Assembly (NCBI GenBank): GCA_964643985.1
Contig: CAZXUS010000028.1
Location: 1-10,706 of the forward strand
Length of the DNA: 10,706 bases
Direction: 5' to 3'
Origin: UBA2773 sp964643985
GTDB taxonomy: Bacteria > Patescibacteriota > Minisyncoccia > Moranbacterales > DUUL01
Of this stretch, positions 6,519-10,706 are shown piece by piece. The notes beneath the pieces are model-generated. The model saw nothing but the letters and a program-made list of their open reading frames with translations. It ran no database searches and had not been told where the DNA came from. Numbering within the stretch: position 1 is the first letter of the stretch; each line of letters begins with the position of its first letter. Position numbers and translations under genes: made by a program.

Positions 6519-6706
6519 TACAATTGTGTTGTGGGGATGACTGGATAAGAAATGGAATAATTAAATTTAAGGATATTTAACCTAAGTTATGTGCTAACTT
6601 CAGTATTAAGAAGGAAGATTGTTGGAAGCTGTTAAAAGATTTTGAAAAGGAAAGAAAAATTAAATTTGTTAAAGGGTATGGTATTAAGATTAAAACAAAA
6701 TATTAA
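6476..6706 (+). pseudogene. Probable gene remnant with in-frame stop
   Basis: One frame reads coding-like sequence across most of the spacer after the VirB4 gene. It contains LGIIQLCCGDDWIRNG and IIKFKDI, then an in-frame TAA (6578-6580). It continues with FSIKKEDCWKLLKDFEKER and KIKFVKGYGIKI to a TAA at 6704-6706. The second part resembles the recognition helix and wing end of a winged-helix domain. There is no ATG start (only a possible TTG at 6524), and the 5' end overlaps the VirB4 3' end in another frame. The simplest reading is a decayed small DNA-binding protein gene. Its origin is unknown, and chance open frame in AT-rich DNA cannot be excluded. Confidence 0.4.
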
Positions 6707-7474
6707 TCAGTTAAAGAATCTGCTTTTGTTATTTTCTATTTTATTAATTCCATTTTTATTGATTATTGCTCCGTGAGAGTTTAAGTGAATTAATTTATCT
6801 TTATATAAATTTTTTAAATAAGTAGGAATATAAGAAGGAGTTTTTGGTTTTAAGAGATTATTCAGTTCTTTTACAGACAATCTTTTGGGAAACTGATATA
6901 AAATTAATAATAATTCTTCACTAAATTTTAATCCTTTTTTTAAAATCATTACCTCTCCATCTTCAAATTTTTCTAATGTAGGGATTCTTCTTTCCATTAT
7001 AGAATTAGTTAAGGAAATTGCCTCATCAACATCTTTGGTGTAATAAAGAAAAATAAATTGTGAAAAAATCCAATTACATGCAGTCATTACGAACTCTGCG
7101 TCAATTAAATCAGCATTATTTAATTTAATATGTACAACTCTTTTTTTATTTCTGATAGAATAAATAGAATCCAAAACATTAGGGATTAATAAAAATAGGA
7201 GCTCTTCTTTTGCTGAATTTTTTGGAATATTTAATAACCGATTATATAAAGTTTTAAATTTTATATTATTCAAATTTATGTCTACTTTAGGATTAGATAT
7301 TTTTTCTAAGCAAGCTATGATTATTTCAGAAAATCTTGCTGAGTGAGTAATTGTTTTATTAATATCCCCTAACCAATGAGCAGATTTTATTTTTTCAAAC
7401 TCATAAAATAATTCTTTAACCAATTCAGGAGAAATTGCTTTTTCTAATTCCTCCTTTAATCCTATAGAATTCAT
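6707..7474 (-). CDS. HEPN-like helical protein with C-terminal winged helix
   Basis: A 255-aa protein of uncharacterised function. The N-terminal 175 residues are mostly helical. They include ITHSARFSEIIIACLEKI (42-59) and SIRNKKRVVHI, where Arg108 and His115 fit the Rx4-6H motif of HEPN domains (known in RNases and abortive-infection proteins). Residues 182-246 form a winged helix (SEELLLILYQFPKRLSVKEL, then a LKNLYKDKLIHL helix and wing). From memory, this combination matches a widespread bacterial and archaeal family with an IRNKRxVxHxG motif, of no known function. Its ATG overlaps the upstream gene's stop as ATGA, so the two are translationally coupled and probably act together. An RNase activity would be inference: the HEPN motif has not been shown to be catalytic here. 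Confidence 0.6.
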   Translation of the reverse strand: MNSIGLKEELEKAISPELVKELFYEFEKIKSAHWLGDINKTITHSARFSEIIIACLEKISNPKVDINLNNIKFKTLYNRLLNIPKNSAKEELLFLLIPNVLDSIYSIRNKKRVVHIKLNNADLIDAEFVMTACNWIFSQFIFLYYTKDVDEAISLTNSIMERRIPTLEKFEDGEVMILKKGLKFSEELLLILYQFPKRLSVKELNNLLKPKTPSYIPTYLKNLYKDKLIHLNSHGAIINKNGINKIENNKSRFFN

Positions 7475-8835
7475 TCTTCTTCATCAAGAACTTTCTTTAA
7501 TCTTTCAATTGATTCTACTTGTCCAAACTGATTCAATTCCATAGCAATTTTTGGTTTTCTTGAAAAATAAAGTTCATAATATTTATTTCCATCTAATAAA
7601 TCCAGTCTATCATAAGAAATGTTGTTGTGTTTTAATAAAGTTTTTCCATTAAAAGAATCAACTTGATATATTTTTTTTAATATCACTCCAAGCAACATTA
7701 AACTTTTTATCTGTTGAATCTTCCTTACCTTTTCTTTTGGTTTTTTTAACAATCTTAAATTATCTATTTGAAAGTCAAATGTCAATTTTAGTTTTTCTTC
7801 ATCAATCTCGTTTTCTTTTGAAAAATCTGTGATATTCTTTTGTAAATCTTCATAATTTATTTTTATAGGTTTTGCTCTTTCTAATCTTATTCTATGTTTA
7901 AATTCTATCTTAAAATTTGAAGTATGATTAATTATATCTTTAATTAGAATTATCCCTTCTCTAAATCCCATATCAGTTAAAATATATGAAGTATCTGTAC
8001 TACCTATTGCTCCTCTTTTATGTATTATAAGTGTTAAAAAACCTTTCAAAGCAGTGGTCAATGCTGTAAGATTAGGTGCTCCTGATTGTTGAAGCATTCT
8101 TCTAATCAGTGAAGAATTTATCTCATCTTCGTTAGTCAGTAATTTATAAGCGGTCATTAATAATAAGGTAGATTTTACATTGCTTTCTGCATAAGTAACT
8201 CCCTTAAATTTTCTTAGAAGAATGATATGCCCCTTATTTAAATTATAAACTGAATGAAGGTCAGTTTTGCTTAAATCTTGTTCTTCTAATCTTTTTTCAA
8301 AAGACTTATCTTGTTCATCAAGATAATTAATCTCTTTCTTTGGTTTAACAGGTTTTCTTTGAAGTTTATTTTTTTTAGGTCTTCCTAATTTCTTTTTTGT
8401 ATCTGTCTTTGGAAGGGTGTATTTTTCATTAATACTATCTAATAAACTGTTTATTTCATAGTATTTTAGAGTATAAGAATTGTCTATTTGTTCAACTATT
8501 TTTTTTCTTACAAGTTCTCCAAGAAGTCCAGAAAGAGTTGTTTGAGCAACACCTATATCTTCACTGATTTTTCTTGAAGTAATTTGTTCATCTTTATTTA
8601 ACTCAAGCTCTTTAGAAAAATAAATTCCAATCAAATAAAGTATTATATTTTCTAAAATTGTAAAGTCAAAATCTGGAGAAATAATCACCTTTCCGCTTTT
8701 GCTCTCTATTTTTATAAATTTTTTTGATTTTTCAACTAATTCTCTTCGTTCTTCTAATGTGGGTTCCTCACTAACCAAGAGGTCTTTCAATATACTGAGT
8801 TTATCTTCAACCATTTTTATTAAATAATTTATCAT
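7471..8835 (-). CDS. Double winged-helix DNA-binding protein with GRP-containing basic linker
   Basis: A protein of 454 aa not matched to a named family. Counting from ATG 8835, residues about 63-126 form a winged helix (ISEDIGVAQTTLSGLLGEL as the helix-turn-helix, then KKIVEQIDNSYTLKY as wing). A Lys/Pro-rich linker at 146-168 contains GRPKK, the AT-hook core. Residues about 220-298 look like a second winged helix (SGAPNLTALTTALKG, wing KRGAIGSTDTSYILTDMG). The C-terminal third is charged and helical. A TTG at 8841 is in frame, but a TATA box centred about 23 bases before ATG 8835 favours a leaderless start there; ATG 8814 is a third option. It is coupled to the downstream HEPN-like gene by ATGA. 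It probably binds AT-rich DNA as a regulator or target-recognition partner of that protein. Confidence 0.6.
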   Translation of the reverse strand: MINYLIKMVEDKLSILKDLLVSEEPTLEERRELVEKSKKFIKIESKSGKVIISPDFDFTILENIILYLIGIYFSKELELNKDEQITSRKISEDIGVAQTTLSGLLGELVRKKIVEQIDNSYTLKYYEINSLLDSINEKYTLPKTDTKKKLGRPKKNKLQRKPVKPKKEINYLDEQDKSFEKRLEEQDLSKTDLHSVYNLNKGHIILLRKFKGVTYAESNVKSTLLLMTAYKLLTNEDEINSSLIRRMLQQSGAPNLTALTTALKGFLTLIIHKRGAIGSTDTSYILTDMGFREGIILIKDIINHTSNFKIEFKHRIRLERAKPIKINYEDLQKNITDFSKENEIDEEKLKLTFDFQIDNLRLLKKPKEKVRKIQQIKSLMLLGVILKKIYQVDSFNGKTLLKHNNISYDRLDLLDGNKYYELYFSRKPKIAMELNQFGQVESIERLKKVLDEEE

Positions 8836-8852
8836 ATTCAAAAATACTTTTT

Positions 8853-8862
8853 ATTTATAAAT
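8853..8862. promoter_or_regulatory. Palindromic TATA box between divergent genes
   Basis: ATTTATAAAT is a perfect 10-base palindrome. Its centre is about 23 bases upstream of ATG 8835 on the minus strand, fitting a leaderless start for the winged-helix gene. Read rightward it would start transcription near 8884, ahead of the GAGG and ATG of the 34-aa ORF. Confidence 0.45.
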
Positions 8863-8914
8863 TTATCTGTTTTTCAAGCATATATTTCTAATCTATCACA
8901 GAGGTAATTAAAAA

Positions 8915-9019
8915 ATGAAGTTTTTTATTTTTATAATAATAAATTATCCTCATCTTAAACAAAAGGAAGTTTATGAAACAAAATCTTTTAAATTAAGTGA
9001 AGAAAAAAAAGAAGATTAA
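8915..9019 (+). CDS. Possible 34-aa ORF upstream of the Mod-like methyltransferase
   Basis: An ATG-to-TAA ORF of 34 codons preceded by GAGG (8901-8904) with a 10-base spacer. The product starts with a hydrophobic stretch (MKFFIFIIINYP) and ends in a Lys/Glu-rich tail. It ends 42 bases before the methyltransferase ATG, in the same direction. The ribosome-binding site is the only positive evidence. It could be a small membrane or leader peptide, or a chance ORF in AT-rich DNA. Confidence 0.25.
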   Translation: MKFFIFIIINYPHLKQKEVYETKSFKLSEEKKED

Positions 9020-9032
9020 CTCGCAAGAAAAC

Positions 9033-9040
9033 ATTAAAAA
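9033..9040 (+). promoter_or_regulatory. Possible TATA-like element of the Mod-like methyltransferase
   Basis: ATTAAAAA, preceded by an A-rich AAGAAAAC that could serve as a BRE, is centred about 26 bases before ATG 9062. That ATG has no Shine-Dalgarno sequence, so a leaderless transcript is plausible. The match to the TATA consensus is weak. Confidence 0.25.
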
Positions 9041-9061
9041 CTTATCTTTTGTTAGATTAAT

Positions 9062-10706
9062 ATGGCAAAGAAAAAACAAGTAAAATCCAAGTATTATACA
9101 AAAACCAAGCTAGTGCTGTCAGATAGCGAATTAAGGGACATCACTAATAATTTAAAAAAAGGAATCCCCTTGGATGATAAATATAGATTTTTATTGTTTG
9201 GGGATAAAAGAGAAGTAGAATTAATTTGGAATGGAAAATCTGGTGAAGTCTCAAATGTTGTGCTCCCGTTTCAGACAATTGAGCAAGTAGATGAGCCAAG
9301 AAAAGAAAATTCTGGCGAAGAAAAACAAGTAACATTATTTGATATTGATGAAAGTGGGAGACAAATTGGAGGATGGGTAAACAAACTTATTTGGGGAGAT
9401 AATAAATTAATACTTTCAAGTTTGAAAAACGGCCCTTTAAGAGAGGAAATAGAAAAACAAGGAGGGATTAAATTAATTTATATTGACCCTCCTTTTGATG
9501 TTGGTGCTGATTTTTCTATGAAGATTAATATAGGAGATGATGAATTTACAAAACAACCAAATGTTTTAGAAGAATTAGCTTACAGAGACACTTGGGGAAA
9601 AGGTGCAGATAGTTTTATTGCAATGATGTATGAACGTTTAATGTTAATGAGAGACTTGCTCGCTCCGGAAGGGAGTATTTATGTTCATTGTGATTATCGT
9701 GTAGCAGGCTATATGAGAATGATTCTAGACGAAATATTTGGAAAAGATAAATTTACTAACGAAATTATTTGGCAAAAATGCAACTCTAAAAATTTTACCC
9801 AACAAAATTATAGCAACATCCATGACACTATCTTTTTCTACAAAAAATCTTTTGATGGAGAGTTTAATCCAGAATTTATCCCTTTAAATCCAGATTATGT
9901 CAAAAAAAGCTATAGGCACATAGAAAAAGATGGGAGACTTTATCGTATACTACCTTTACATGCTCCGGGGGAAAGTAAAGGGATAACTGGGCAACCTTGG
10001 AAAGGAATGAAACCTCTTTCGGGAAATCATTGGAGATTTATTTCAGAAACATTAGATAAAATGGATAAAAATGGATTAATTGTTATTAGTAAAAATGGGG
10101 TTCCAGGATATAAGAAATATTTAGAAGATTCTGAAGGGAGCAGGCCTAGTACAATATGGTCTGATATTAAACAGCTCCCACCATCCCAAAATACCGATTA
10201 CCCAACCCAAAAACCAGAAAAATTAATTGATAGAATAATAAAGGCCTCATCAAATGAAGGGGATCTAATTTGCGATTTCTTTTGTGGATCTGGAACAACT
10301 CTCGCTGTTGCTGAAAAATTAGGGAGAAAATGGATAGGTTCTGATTTAGGAAAATTTTCAATTCATACAACAAGAAAAAGAATGATTAATTCTCAAAGAG
10401 AATTAAAAAAAGAGAGGAAAGATTTTAGAGCATTTGAAATATTAAATTTGGGAAGATATGAAAGACAACATTATGTTGGAGTTAATCCAAATTTAAGGAA
10501 CGAGGAAAAACAAAAACAATTAGCAAAAAAAGAAGCTGATTTTGTTAAGTTAATACTTCACGCATATAGATCTGAAAAAGTTACTGGCTACAAAACATTT
10601 TCTGGAAAGAAATTAAGTAGATTAGTTGCAGTTGGTCCTATAAATCTCCCGGTTGGAAGATTATTTGTTGAAGAATGTATTGAGGAAGCAATTAAAAATA
10701 AAATAA
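9062..10706 (+). CDS. Type III Mod-like beta-class DNA methyltransferase, 3' end cut by window edge
   Basis: 548 codons are visible and no stop is reached. The N-terminal region contains KREVELIWNGKSGEV and VLPFQTIEQVDEPR, typical of a large archaeal and bacterial methyltransferase family. Then follow LIWGDNK, motif IV DPPF (142-145), YRDTWGKGADSF, APEGSIYVHCDYR, a target-recognition region (about 235-375), YPTQKP (motif X) and motif I DFFCGSGTT (405-413). Beyond that, LGRYERQ and AVGPINLPVG also fit the family. Motif IV before motif I is the beta class, as in type III Mod subunits. From general knowledge, relatives run to roughly 900-1000 aa and are often followed by a DEAD/DEAH helicase-nuclease, so about half the protein and any partner lie outside the window. 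It is not closely similar to the small methyltransferase at 1135-1788. Host modification in a restriction or defence system is the likely role. Confidence 0.9.
   Translation, partial: MAKKKQVKSKYYTKTKLVLSDSELRDITNNLKKGIPLDDKYRFLLFGDKREVELIWNGKSGEVSNVVLPFQTIEQVDEPRKENSGEEKQVTLFDIDESGRQIGGWVNKLIWGDNKLILSSLKNGPLREEIEKQGGIKLIYIDPPFDVGADFSMKINIGDDEFTKQPNVLEELAYRDTWGKGADSFIAMMYERLMLMRDLLAPEGSIYVHCDYRVAGYMRMILDEIFGKDKFTNEIIWQKCNSKNFTQQNYSNIHDTIFFYKKSFDGEFNPEFIPLNPDYVKKSYRHIEKDGRLYRILPLHAPGESKGITGQPWKGMKPLSGNHWRFISETLDKMDKNGLIVISKNGVPGYKKYLEDSEGSRPSTIWSDIKQLPPSQNTDYPTQKPEKLIDRIIKASSNEGDLICDFFCGSGTTLAVAEKLGRKWIGSDLGKFSIHTTRKRMINSQRELKKERKDFRAFEILNLGRYERQHYVGVNPNLRNEEKQKQLAKKEADFVKLILHAYRSEKVTGYKTFSGKKLSRLVAVGPINLPVGRLFVEECIEEAIKNKI

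Noticed and set aside
9144..9335. 63-codon minus-strand ORF inside the Mod-like methyltransferase
   Set aside because: Antisense to conserved N-terminal family sequence, with low-complexity Leu/Phe-rich translation and no supporting signals.
10167..10373. 68-codon minus-strand ORF over motifs X and I of the methyltransferase
   Set aside because: Antisense to the conserved catalytic region; an artefact of its codon use.
1135..10706. The two methyltransferases as a duplicated pair
   Set aside because: They share only class motifs; sizes, N-terminal regions, recognition regions and motif spellings (DPPY versus DPPF) differ, so they are independent genes.
1..10706. CRISPR arrays, tRNA genes, insertion sequences and long repeats
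   Set aside because: No regularly spaced repeats, cloverleaf-like stretches, transposase sequence or long direct or inverted repeats were noticed on reading; short A/T runs are compositional.

Overview
The window is very A+T-rich and densely packed, with Lys/Ile/Asn-rich proteins, genes that overlap or abut by 1-4 bases, and TATA-like boxes about 26 bases upstream of start codons that lack a Shine-Dalgarno sequence. Together with an archaeal-looking tyrosine recombinase, this suggests an archaeon, possibly of the DPANN group (Woesearchaeota/Pacearchaeota-like). That assignment is inference. A candidate-phylum bacterium is the main alternative, because pilin/PrgI/VirB4 gene sets also occur there.

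Left part (1-2057). A tyrosine recombinase is cut at its 5' end by the window edge. It converges, with a 5-base gap, on a leftward operon. In transcription order that operon holds a possible 43-aa ORF, a 60-aa ribbon-helix-helix protein and a small beta-class DNA methyltransferase.

Centre (2058-6518). A divergent intergenic region with a TATA box leads into a tight rightward operon that encodes a minimal type IV secretion (conjugation-like) system. Its genes are a 58-aa zinc-ribbon microprotein, a VirB2/TrbC-like pilin, a VirB6-like polytopic membrane protein, and a 983-aa ATPase. The ATPase fuses a PrgI/VirB3-like membrane domain, a complete VirB4 ATPase and a C-terminal PD-(D/E)XK-like domain. 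No relaxase or VirD4 coupling protein lies in the window. The recombinase, orphan methyltransferase and secretion genes look like part of an integrated mobile or DNA-transfer element whose ends are not visible. Bases 6519-6706 hold a probable decayed gene with an in-frame stop.

Right part (6707-10706). A leftward two-gene operon encodes a double winged-helix protein with a GRP-containing basic linker and a HEPN-like/winged-helix protein. It is divergent from a rightward type III Mod-like DNA methyltransferase that runs off the window. This looks like one end of a restriction-modification or defence locus. The helicase/nuclease partner expected for such a methyltransferase would lie beyond the right edge. 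No tRNA, rRNA, CRISPR array or insertion sequence was seen, and no gene-free stretch exceeds about 220 bases.
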